Made by a program: the position numbers and the translations under genes | The notes under the pieces: generated by a model | The model's input: the letters and a program-made list of their open reading frames with translations, nothing else | Told to the model about the DNA's origin: nothing | The model's database searches: none | Shown: piece after piece, positions 1 through 6,358 of the stretch | Layout of the letters: each line of letters opens with the position of its first letter | Numbering within the stretch: the stretch's first letter is position 1 | Source of the DNA: Caldifarciminota bacterium | GTDB taxonomy: Bacteria; Hydrothermota; Tepidihabitantia; Tepidihabitantales; JAOUPE01 | Direction: 5' to 3' | DNA: 7,321 nucleotides | Assembly (NCBI GenBank): GCA_029880025.1 | Contig: JAOUPE010000079.1 | Span: forward strand, 1-7,321

Positions 1-333
1 AAAGAAGGTTCATTAGCTCTGGGGGCAACCCAGTGGCAGACGGTATATCGGGCAATGATACCAGCCGCTAAATCCGGTATCATCGCCGGCATCATTTTAG
101 GAATGGGTCGAGCGATTGGCGAAACCATGGCGGTCATCATGATTGCCGGTAATTCACTCAAGATTCCAACCAGCATTTTGGACCCAGTGCGAACTTTGAC
201 CAGCAACATCGCCTTAGAGATGGGTTATGCGACAGGATTACATCAGCAAGCATTATTCGCGACCGGGGTGATACTCTTTGTTATCATCATGATTCTAAAT
301 ACTATTGCCTTACTGACGATTGGTCGGCAGTGA
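1..333 (+). CDS. pstC: Phosphate ABC transporter permease PstC, C-terminal part (5' truncated by window edge)
   Basis: This is the end of one of the two membrane subunits of the Pst phosphate importer, which together form the phosphate channel in the cytoplasmic membrane. Frame 1 is open from the first base and gives 110 residues to the TGA. It begins inside the EAA loop (EGSLALGATQWQTVYR), the cytoplasmic coupling helix that docks on the ATPase subunits. The PstC-typical stretch GRAIGETMAVIMIAGN follows, then a final hydrophobic segment (about residues 85-105). The ATG at 55 is internal and is not the real start. PstC is preferred over PstA because of the GETMAV motif and because a complete PstA follows. 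The stop overlaps the next start (GTGA), so translation is probably coupled. The start and any pstS lie upstream of the window. Confidence 0.93.
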   Translation, partial: KEGSLALGATQWQTVYRAMIPAAKSGIIAGIILGMGRAIGETMAVIMIAGNSLKIPTSILDPVRTLTSNIALEMGYATGLHQQALFATGVILFVIIMILNTIALLTIGRQ

Positions 334-1199
334 AGACGAATCTCCCGATTCTTAGATTCCAGCCAATTGATTTTCAACGCCTGGTCAAAATTGGACTCTG
401 GATAATGACGATGATAACTTTACTGGTCCTTTTCTTCATTATTATCTTTGTTGTGAGCAAGGGCATCAGGGTCGTCAATTCCGAATTTCTCTTCGGCTTA
501 CCCGAGCGGATGGGCAAAGAGGGTGGAATCCTGCCGACGATTATTGGCACAATTTATCTTACCGTATTAGCGATTATTATCGCCACGCCATTAGGGGTTG
601 GTAGTGCAATCTATCTGACCGAATATACGAAAGAGAACATTTTCACCAAGATTATTCGATTCGGTGCGGATTGCTTAGCTGGTATCCCTTCGATAATTTT
701 CGGGTTATTCGGATTTATTCTTTTTGTCATCAAGTTTGGTCTGGGCTGGTCAATTATCTCAGGCGGCTTGACCTTGGCTTTTATGATTCTGCCCACAATC
801 ATAAGGACCAGTGAAGAGGCGATTCGAGCTGTGCCATTATCCTATCGAGAAGTTAGTACAGCCTTAGGCGGCAGTAAATGGCAGACAATCAGCCAGGTAG
901 TTCTGCCTAACGCCGTGCCCGGAATCTTAACTGGTGTGATTCTGTCGATTGGACGCTGTATTGCCGAGACCGCCTGTGTCATATTTACCGCCGGTTCTTC
1001 ATTACGGATTCCGACTTCGCTCTTCGATTCTAGCCGAACCATGGCGGTTCATTTCTATATTCTTACCCGAGAAGGGATTTCTATGGAAAGAGCTTATGGC
1101 ACGGCTGTGATTTTAATCATCTCGATAATCTTGGTAAATTTCTTAGCTTACTGGATTATGTATCGATTCATTCGACGGAAGGGTGGGCATGGCGGTTAA
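330..1199 (+). CDS. pstA: Phosphate ABC transporter permease PstA
   Basis: This is the second membrane subunit of the Pst importer. Its 289 residues are close to the usual PstA length (E. coli about 296). About six hydrophobic segments are visible, near residues 21-43, 72-98, 116-135, 141-160, 196-215 and 256-280. The EAA coupling loop lies around residues 162-190 (EEAIRAVPLSYREVSTALGG, then a WQT motif and VVLP). It is followed by GRCIAETACVIFTAG and by the S-x-RTMAVHFY stretch found in many PstA proteins. The usual GET is AET here, a mild change. The start is a GTG at 330 that shares bases with the pstC stop (GTGA); no better start is visible and the overlap supports coupling. The 3' end overlaps pstB1. 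PstC and PstA present two different coupling loops, which could match the two non-equivalent ATPases encoded downstream. Confidence 0.95.
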   Translation: MKTNLPILRFQPIDFQRLVKIGLWIMTMITLLVLFFIIIFVVSKGIRVVNSEFLFGLPERMGKEGGILPTIIGTIYLTVLAIIIATPLGVGSAIYLTEYTKENIFTKIIRFGADCLAGIPSIIFGLFGFILFVIKFGLGWSIISGGLTLAFMILPTIIRTSEEAIRAVPLSYREVSTALGGSKWQTISQVVLPNAVPGILTGVILSIGRCIAETACVIFTAGSSLRIPTSLFDSSRTMAVHFYILTREGISMERAYGTAVILIISIILVNFLAYWIMYRFIRRKGGHGG

Positions 1200-1938
1200 G
1201 ATTCGAGTGGAAAATTACAGTTTCTATTTTGGCGCCAAGCCGGTACTCAAAAATATTAATTTAGCGATTAATGCAAAAGAAATTTTTTCGATTATTGGAC
1301 CAGCCCATTCGGGTAAAACTACCCTGTTGCGGTCAATAAATAGGATGAATGATGGTGCGGAAAACTCTCGACGACAGGGTTTAATCTATTTAGATGGTAG
1401 AGACATTCACACTTTTGAAAAGGATGTCTTACGTCGCAGGGTTGGAATGATTTTCGCCACGCCGGTCTCCCTACCCGGTACTATATTCAATAATGTTGCC
1501 TATGGTCCAAAGCTTAAAGGAATAAAATCGCGTGGTAAATTGCGTGAATTGGTCGAAAAGAGTCTGCGGGCGGCTTATCTTTGGGATGAAGTAAAAGACC
1601 GTCTGTCAGATTTGGCGCTTCGGCTATCCGGTGGTCAGCAGCAGCGACTCTGTATTGCTCGAGCGTTAGCAGTTGAACCTGAAGTATTAATGATGGATGA
1701 GCCATGCTCTGGACTCGACCCAATTTCGATGGCAAAAATTGAGACCGCCTTAAGACAATTGAAGAATGAATACACTATCATTCTGGTCACCAATAACACC
1801 AAGCAGGCAGCCCGGATTGCCGATTGGATCGCTTTTTTCTTATCCGGTGAGTTGATTGAATTAGGCACACCAGAAATGTTATTCACTAAACCAAAAGACA
1901 AGAGGACCGATGACTATATTGCCGGGCGAATCGGTTAA
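1189..1938 (+). CDS. pstB: Phosphate ABC transporter ATPase PstB1, with degenerate nucleotide-binding motifs
   Basis: This is the first of two tandem PstB-family ATPases, 249 residues from the ATG at 1189. That start is preferred over the in-frame GTG at 1183 because GGAAGGG (1177-1183) lies 5 bases upstream of the ATG. Family match is clear along the length: Walker A GPAHSGKTT (37-45), signature LSGGQQQRLCIAR (146-158), Walker B VLMMDEP with catalytic Glu171, D-loop SGLDP and the C-terminal KPKDKRTDDY typical of PstB. Three sites are abnormal. Walker A reads GPAHSGKT instead of GPSGCGKS. The Q-loop reads VGMIFATP where PstB has VGMVFQxP, so Gln is replaced by Ala90. The switch reads LVTNN where PstB has VTHN, so His is replaced by Asn202. 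The P-loop lysine and catalytic glutamate remain, so it may still bind ATP but should hydrolyse it poorly in its own site. The intact frame and otherwise conserved family residues argue against a pseudogene. It overlaps pstA by 11 bases and pstB2 by 29. Confidence 0.93.
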   Translation: MAVKIRVENYSFYFGAKPVLKNINLAINAKEIFSIIGPAHSGKTTLLRSINRMNDGAENSRRQGLIYLDGRDIHTFEKDVLRRRVGMIFATPVSLPGTIFNNVAYGPKLKGIKSRGKLRELVEKSLRAAYLWDEVKDRLSDLALRLSGGQQQRLCIARALAVEPEVLMMDEPCSGLDPISMAKIETALRQLKNEYTIILVTNNTKQAARIADWIAFFLSGELIELGTPEMLFTKPKDKRTDDYIAGRIG

Positions 1939-2683
1939 GCAAAAAATCGAAATTGCCAATTTAAATGTCTATTACGGAGATTTTCACGCTCTCATCAATG
2001 TCGGTATGAACATTTCGGATAAGACAATAACCGCAATCATCGGACCCTCGGGTTGTGGTAAATCGACCCTTTTGCGGAGCTTGAATCGAATGAATGAATT
2101 GATTGATGGTTCACAGATTAACGGCGAGATTTTGCTGGATGGCAGAAATATTTATGAAATAGATATTTTTAGCTTGCGGAAAAGGGTGGGCATGGTTTTT
2201 CAGCGACCTAATCCTTTTCCTTTGTCGGTTTTTAATAATATCACTTATGGTCCAAGAGTGCATGGTGAAAATCGTCAAAGGGTTCTGGCCGAGAAGGTGG
2301 AACAGAGTTTAAACGCAGTTCATCTCTGGGACGAATTAAAAGACCGGTTAAAAACCAATGCTTTAACTCTGACCGATGAACAAAAGCAGCGCTTATGTAT
2401 TGCTCGACTGCTGGCGGTTGAACCCGAGGTTTTGTTAATGGATGAACCATGTTCGACCTTAGACCCAATTGCAACATTACGTATTGAAGAACTGATGCGC
2501 AACTTAGCCCAAGACTATTTGATTGTCATCGTCACTCATAATATGCAGCAGGCAGCCCGCGTCTCGGATTTTGCTGGTTTTATGCTGCTGGGAGAATTGA
2601 TTGAGTTTGGCAAAACCCAAAACATTTTTACCAGTCCGAAAGACAAAAGAACCGAAGATTTTTTGCTCGGAAAATTTGGATAA
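1910..2683 (+). CDS. pstB: Phosphate ABC transporter ATPase PstB2, with degenerate signature motif
   Basis: This is the second tandem PstB-family ATPase, 257 residues. The nucleotide-binding motifs are canonical: Walker A GPSGCGKST (45-53), Q-loop VGMVFQRPNPFP (Gln98), Walker B VLLMDEP (Asp178, Glu179), D-loop STLDP and switch VTHN (His210). The ABC signature is not. Where PstB has LSGGQQQRLCIAR this protein has LTDEQKQRLCIAR (from residue 154), so both signature glycines are replaced by acidic residues (Asp156, Glu157) and Ser by Thr. The flanking QRLCIAR is intact, so this is a local change and not a frameshift. About half of its residues match PstB1 by eye, consistent with an old tandem duplication. 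The ATG at 1910 lies inside pstB1 and is preceded by AGAGGA at 1901-1906; the overlap is 29 bases. It probably pairs with PstB1 under PstC/PstA and supplies the competent Walker/Q/His half of the one good ATP site. No phoU follows. Confidence 0.94.
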   Translation: MTILPGESVKQKIEIANLNVYYGDFHALINVGMNISDKTITAIIGPSGCGKSTLLRSLNRMNELIDGSQINGEILLDGRNIYEIDIFSLRKRVGMVFQRPNPFPLSVFNNITYGPRVHGENRQRVLAEKVEQSLNAVHLWDELKDRLKTNALTLTDEQKQRLCIARLLAVEPEVLLMDEPCSTLDPIATLRIEELMRNLAQDYLIVIVTHNMQQAARVSDFAGFMLLGELIEFGKTQNIFTSPKDKRTEDFLLGKFG

Positions 2684-2688
2684 TCTTA

Positions 2689-2716
2689 TTGACATTTCTT
2701 TAATTTTCGTTAAAAC
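2689..2716 (+). promoter_or_regulatory. Candidate sigma70-type promoter upstream of dapL
   Basis: A perfect -35 hexamer TTGACA (2689-2694) lies 16 bases before TAAAAC (2711-2716), which matches 4 of 6 positions of TATAAT. It sits in the 41-base gap between pstB2 and dapL. Transcription would begin around 2722-2725, at or next to the dapL ATG, so the message would have almost no leader. This agrees with the absence of a Shine-Dalgarno sequence before that ATG. The -10 match is weak and AT-rich spacers give such matches by chance. Confidence 0.4.
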
Positions 2717-2724
2717 CTAAAGCG

Positions 2725-3864
2725 ATGGATTGCTTTGCCCAAAGGTTGAAAAAGATTCCTCCCTATCTTTTTGCCGAACTGGATGAGCTGAAACAAAAAA
2801 CTAAAGGCGAGGTTATTGATTTTGGCGAAGGCGGGCCAGATTCAGCCACCCCGAAGCCGATTGTTCAGGCGATGATAAAAGCGTTACAAAATTCAGAATA
2901 TCACCGCTATCCCACTTATCAAGGAATGATTGCGGCGCGGGTTGCAGTAGCCGATTGGTATCAAGGTCGATTCGGGGTTAAACTCGACCCGGCAAAAGAA
3001 GTTTGTATGCTGATCGGATCCAAGGAAGGGGTTGGTCATCTAATCTGGGGGGTGGTTGGATACGGCGACAAGATTGGCATTCCTGACCCCTCCTATCCAA
3101 TCTACCGGAATCAGGCGTTATTATCCGGGGCGGTACCCAGCATATTACCTTTGCTCGAAACAAACGATTATTTGCCTGATTTATCAAGACTCCGAAATCA
3201 AAAAATTAAATTGATATGCATCAACTATCCGAATAATCCGACCGCCGCCGTTGCACCACTCTCATTTTACAAGGAATTGGTTGCCCTGGCACAGCGTGAA
3301 GGATTTTATGTCTTAAATGACAACGTCTATTCGGAAATCTATTTTGATTCGCCGCCACCAAGTATCCTGCAGGTTAATGGTGCTAAAGAGTGCTGCGTCG
3401 AATTTCATTCTCTTTCCAAAACTTTTAATATGGCGGGTTGGCGTATTGGTTTCGTGGTTGGTAACAAGAACCTGATTACTGCGATGTTGAAGATTAAACA
3501 GAATACCGATTCTGGTCCATTTTCGGCGATTCAGGAAACCGCGATTTTCGCCTTGCGGAAAACTGGTAGTTTTGCCAAATCGATTCGAACCCTTTATAGA
3601 AGGCGACGGGATACACTGGTTACGGGATTACAAAGAACCGGATGGAATATTAAAAAGCCGGCGGCAACCTTTTTTGTCTGGGCAAAGATAAAAGACAAGA
3701 TTGATTCAATAACCTTTACGCGCCAGCTCCTGGCTAAAACCAAAATAATGGTTGCGCCCGGTATCGGTTTTGGTAAATACGGTGAAGGCTTTATACGATT
3801 TGCTCTGGTGGTTCCCGAATCAAAAATTAAACAAGCAATCATGCGTCTGAACCGATGGCACTAA
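2725..3864 (+). CDS. dapL: LL-diaminopimelate aminotransferase (class I/II PLP aminotransferase)
   Basis: DapL converts tetrahydrodipicolinate directly to LL-diaminopimelate using glutamate as amino donor, bypassing the succinylase and acetylase branches of lysine and peptidoglycan synthesis. The 379-residue protein carries the class I/II hallmarks: YPTYQG (62-67), GSKEG (98-102), PDPSYPIYR (120-128), NYPNNPT (167-173, cofactor Asn171), Asp199 and Tyr202 in NDNVYSEIYF, the PLP lysine Lys232 in SLSKTFNMAGWRIGF, and the substrate-carboxylate Arg358 in FIRFAL. The N-terminal RLKKIPPYLFAELDEL, GSKEG, the FHSLSKTFNMAGWRIGF block and the N-x-DSG block (260-264) resemble DapL more than generic aspartate aminotransferase. 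The usual GxGDPD is GEGGPD (34-39). The adjacent aspartate kinase supports the lysine-pathway role. No Shine-Dalgarno is seen before the ATG, but the N-terminus matches the family. Another class I aminotransferase specificity cannot be excluded. Confidence 0.85.
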   Translation: MDCFAQRLKKIPPYLFAELDELKQKTKGEVIDFGEGGPDSATPKPIVQAMIKALQNSEYHRYPTYQGMIAARVAVADWYQGRFGVKLDPAKEVCMLIGSKEGVGHLIWGVVGYGDKIGIPDPSYPIYRNQALLSGAVPSILPLLETNDYLPDLSRLRNQKIKLICINYPNNPTAAVAPLSFYKELVALAQREGFYVLNDNVYSEIYFDSPPPSILQVNGAKECCVEFHSLSKTFNMAGWRIGFVVGNKNLITAMLKIKQNTDSGPFSAIQETAIFALRKTGSFAKSIRTLYRRRRDTLVTGLQRTGWNIKKPAATFFVWAKIKDKIDSITFTRQLLAKTKIMVAPGIGFGKYGEGFIRFALVVPESKIKQAIMRLNRWH

Positions 3865-5078
3865 TCGTTCAAAAATTTGGCGGCAGTGCTTTAGCCAATA
3901 TCGCAAGAATCAAGTCAGTAGCGCAAAAGATTGCAGCGACCAAAAAATCAGGCGTTGATATCGTAGTTGTAGTTTCGGCAATGAGCGATGAGACCGACCG
4001 GCTTACTAAACTGGCACGACAAATTTCACGAAAACCACCGAAACGGGAACTCGATATGCTTCTTACCGCGGGCGAACGTCAGTCGATTGCGTTACTCTGT
4101 ATTGCCTTAGCCGAATTGGGTTGTGATGCGATATCCTTTACCGGTTCTCAGGTCGGTATTGTTACCGACGAAAATCATACCGACGCTCGAATTTTAAAGA
4201 TAAAGGGTGACCGATTACAGCAGGCTTTGAAATCGGGAAAAATTCCAGTGGTAGCCGGATTCCAAGGGGTCAGTATTGGTCGGGAGATTACTACCCTGGG
4301 CCGGGGCGGCTCGGACATCACAGCGGTAGCACTGGCTGCCCGTCTCGGTGCCAAGCGTTGTGAACTCTATAAAGATGTTTGTGGAGTTTTTAGTGAAGAC
4401 CCTAAGCAATTCCAGGATGCGAAAACTATTCCGGCTATCTCCTACGATGAAATGTCCGAACTTTCTATTTCCGGTTCTCAGGTTTTGCATCCCCGAGCCT
4501 GTGCGCTCGGCGCAAAATACAATTTGAATCTGGTAATAAAATCAATCCTGGATAGAGGAGAAGGAACCATGATTAAGCAAACCAGGCGATTAGAAAAACC
4601 ATTGGTGCGGGCAATAACTCATGCTGCGAACTTATGCCGTTTCACTTTGATCGCAGTGCCCCAGAAAGACCGCTGTCTTTCCCAGGCAGTATCCCAATTG
4701 GCTCAAGCCAAGATACCTTTGGTCTTTTTCGCTCATGGGGTACCGGTTGACCATCGGTTTGACCTGTCGTTTATCATTCCTGAGCATGCCTTTAAACAAG
4801 CCAAACAAGTCTTAGCTCGAATTAGAGTAAAATTGAAAGCCGAAAAATTAGTGACCCAGCAAAATCTTGGCTCGGTTTCCTTGGTTGGTCCGGGTATTGG
4901 AAGTGACAGTAAAATTATTGCGACCCTTTTCAATGCGCTGCAGAAGGTCGGCGTTCATACCGATGCGTTTTCTACTGCCGAATCGAAAATCACCTGCTAC
5001 TTTAATCAAAAATACCTGAAACCGGCTATTGCCCTTTTGCTTGACCGTTTTGGATTGGTAGAAAAAAGGAAAAGATGA
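3855..5078 (+). CDS. lysC: Aspartate kinase with C-terminal ACT domains
   Basis: This enzyme phosphorylates aspartate, the first committed step towards lysine, diaminopimelate, threonine and methionine. Its 407 residues fit the single-domain kinases of the B. subtilis LysC type. The catalytic amino-acid-kinase region (about 1-235) shows KFGG (7-10), VVVVSAMSDETDRL (37-50), LLTAGERQS (69-77), FTGSQVGIVTD (95-105), TTLGRGGSD (146-154), LYKDVCGVFSEDP (171-183) and the SGSQVLHPRA block (206-215). The C-terminal part (about 250-407) looks like two ACT domains; the second begins at SVSLVGPGIGSDSKI (340-354) and contains FSTAESKITC (372-381). These domains normally bind lysine or threonine for feedback control; which effector applies here is not readable. 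The usual KFGGTSV reads KFGGSAL. The start overlaps dapL by 10 bases and has no clear Shine-Dalgarno, so coupling is likely. A much stronger in-frame internal start lies at 4569. The symbol lysC follows the family; paralogue identity is uncertain. Confidence 0.93.
   Translation: MALIVQKFGGSALANIARIKSVAQKIAATKKSGVDIVVVVSAMSDETDRLTKLARQISRKPPKRELDMLLTAGERQSIALLCIALAELGCDAISFTGSQVGIVTDENHTDARILKIKGDRLQQALKSGKIPVVAGFQGVSIGREITTLGRGGSDITAVALAARLGAKRCELYKDVCGVFSEDPKQFQDAKTIPAISYDEMSELSISGSQVLHPRACALGAKYNLNLVIKSILDRGEGTMIKQTRRLEKPLVRAITHAANLCRFTLIAVPQKDRCLSQAVSQLAQAKIPLVFFAHGVPVDHRFDLSFIIPEHAFKQAKQVLARIRVKLKAEKLVTQQNLGSVSLVGPGIGSDSKIIATLFNALQKVGVHTDAFSTAESKITCYFNQKYLKPAIALLLDRFGLVEKRKR
4555..4571 (+). 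promoter_or_regulatory. Internal ribosome-binding site and in-frame ATG for a regulatory-subunit (beta) form of aspartate kinase
   Basis: GAGGAG (4555-4560) followed by AAGGA (4561-4565) precedes an ATG at 4569 that is in frame with the kinase (Met239). AGGAG has an 8-base spacing to the ATG. This is far stronger than anything before the full-length start at 3855. Initiation here would give a 169-residue protein (4569-5078) that is essentially the two ACT domains. In B. subtilis aspartokinase II, a comparable internal start within a roughly 408-residue gene makes the separate beta subunit of an alpha2beta2 enzyme. The underlying codons (Asp-Arg-Gly-Glu-Gly-Thr) could carry such purines by chance, although GGA and AGA are not the commonest choices in this gene. 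Confidence 0.55.
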
Positions 5079-5779
5079 CAAAAGAGATTGTTGAGGCTTT
5101 GCTTTTTGCCGCAAATGCACCGTTGAGTCTCAGCCGTCTGGCTCAAATCCTTGGCAAAGCCCCAGCCGAAATCATTCAGGCAATCGATACCTTGAACCAG
5201 GAATACGAAGCAACCGGACGTGCCTTTCGCATCCATCAAATTAGCTCTGGCTACCAATTCTATACCCTACCCGAATATGGACAATGGGTTAGAAGTCTTT
5301 TTCAACACACTCATCGCACTCGATTGTCAAAACCGAGTTTGGAAGTTTTAGCCATCATTGCTTACGAACAGCCGGTGACCAAACCCGAAATCGAAAAGCT
5401 GCGCGGGGTCGATTCATCAGGACCGATAATGACGCTGCTTGAGCGAAAGCTCATCCAGATTGAGGGGCGAGCCAAACGACCGGGTCATCCATTCCTCTAT
5501 CGAAGTACCAAGGAATTTTTGAGATATTTTGGATTGAATAATCTTGATGACTTGCCACGTAAAGAGGACCTCGAAGAATTCCTTTTTCAACATCGGGAAC
5601 CGACAACAATGTCTGATGATGAAGTTACCGTACCCAATGAAGATGATGAGGTAGCGACTAAACCGGGCCAGGCTTTTGATGCGACTACTAATTTCGATAC
5701 CAAAGAAAAGGATAACCGCAAAAATGTTTTTTCCGATACCACCCAATCGGTAAAACTGGAAAAGACTTCAACCGAATGA
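5075..5779 (+). CDS. scpB: Segregation and condensation protein B (ScpB)
   Basis: ScpB is the winged-helix accessory subunit of the bacterial SMC-ScpA-ScpB condensin, which acts on the nucleoid in chromosome compaction and segregation. The protein has 234 residues. The first winged helix spans about residues 1-80 (IVEALLFAANAPLSLSRLA near the start). The second spans about 85-165, with the family core PSLEVLAIIAYEQPVTKPEI (87-106), LRGVDSS (109-115), LLERKLIQIEGRAKRPGHP (121-139) and FLRYFGLNNLDDLP (148-161). Residues about 172-234 form a polar, acidic, probably disordered tail, as in many ScpB proteins. The ATG overlaps the aspartate kinase stop (ATGA) and is preceded by AAGGA at 5066-5070. 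ScpA, the usual upstream neighbour, is absent here; the preceding gene is aspartate kinase. Confidence 0.94.
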   Translation: MTKEIVEALLFAANAPLSLSRLAQILGKAPAEIIQAIDTLNQEYEATGRAFRIHQISSGYQFYTLPEYGQWVRSLFQHTHRTRLSKPSLEVLAIIAYEQPVTKPEIEKLRGVDSSGPIMTLLERKLIQIEGRAKRPGHPFLYRSTKEFLRYFGLNNLDDLPRKEDLEEFLFQHREPTTMSDDEVTVPNEDDEVATKPGQAFDATTNFDTKEKDNRKNVFSDTTQSVKLEKTSTE

Positions 5780-5780
5780 C

Positions 5781-6344
5781 ATGGCTGATTTAAAAATTCC
5801 TTCACCGGGAAAGGCGATTGTCGGTATTATAACCCAAGCTTTGGATATCGTGGATTCGGCGCAAAGGCTTTTAGAAAAGAAATTGGGTTCGATTGAACAT
5901 AAGAGTCCGGTGATTGATTTCGATTTTACTGATTACTATGAAGCAGAAATGGGTAAAAATTTACTGCGGCTATGGATTGGTTTTGACCAGCCAATCGCCT
6001 TGGCTCGGTTGACCGAAATGAAACTTTGGACAATGGAAATCGAAAATGAATTTCTTGATACTAATCGAAGAAGGCGAATCAACCTTGACCCAGGGATTCT
6101 TACCCTTGCCAAATTGGTTCTGGCGACGACCAAAAACTATTATCACCGGATTTATCTGGGTAAGGGGATTTTTGCCGAGGTGACGCTTATCTATCGCAAC
6201 AAGCAGTTTGAACCTCTGGCTTGGACCTATCCTGACTATCGAACCGATACGGCAATTGACTTTTTCCAACAGGTGCGAAACGCACTGCTCCAGACCGGGT
6301 TAGTGGAAACTTTTACTGCAACCGAGCAAGACTATGCCAAATAA
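5781..6344 (+). CDS. DUF4416 family protein
   Basis: This is a conserved bacterial protein of unknown function, 187 residues, which I recognise as DUF4416 from its motif order. Motifs are FDFTDYYEAEMG (47-58), NLDPG (101-105), KLVLATTKNYYHRIYL (111-126), GIFAEVTLIY (129-138) and WTYPDYR (148-154). No signal peptide or membrane segment is visible, so it should be cytoplasmic. The clustered conserved Asp, Glu, His, Tyr and Lys residues suggest an enzyme or binding pocket, but no activity can be assigned. The ATG lies one base after the scpB stop with no clear Shine-Dalgarno, which points to translation by reinitiation or coupling from scpB. Confidence 0.88.
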   Translation: MADLKIPSPGKAIVGIITQALDIVDSAQRLLEKKLGSIEHKSPVIDFDFTDYYEAEMGKNLLRLWIGFDQPIALARLTEMKLWTMEIENEFLDTNRRRRINLDPGILTLAKLVLATTKNYYHRIYLGKGIFAEVTLIYRNKQFEPLAWTYPDYRTDTAIDFFQQVRNALLQTGLVETFTATEQDYAK

Positions 6345-6358
6345 TCATTGCTTAGAAA

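Noticed and set aside
1183..1188. GTG at 1183 as the pstB1 start
   Set aside because: The GGAAGGG ribosome-binding site ends at 1183 itself, which leaves no spacing for this GTG but a good 5-base spacing for the ATG at 1189.
1189..1938. PstB1 as a decaying pseudogene
   Set aside because: The frame is intact at full length, signature, Walker B, D-loop and C-terminus are perfect, it is embedded by overlaps in the operon, and its losses are matched by a reciprocal loss in PstB2.
2684..2724. Intrinsic terminator after pstB2
   Set aside because: The gap is T-rich but I found no GC stem preceding a T-run, so read-through from the pst genes into dapL remains possible.
2725..3864. Generic aspartate aminotransferase instead of DapL
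   Set aside because: The N-terminal PPYLFAELDEL, GSKEG, and the FHSLSKTFNMAGWRIGF and DSG blocks fit DapL better, and aspartate kinase is adjacent. It is kept only as an alternative.
5417..5746. 109-codon open frame on the minus strand inside scpB
   Set aside because: It lies wholly antisense to a clear scpB, shows no recognisable motif, and reflects composition of the coding strand. The same holds for the other minus-strand frames across the window.
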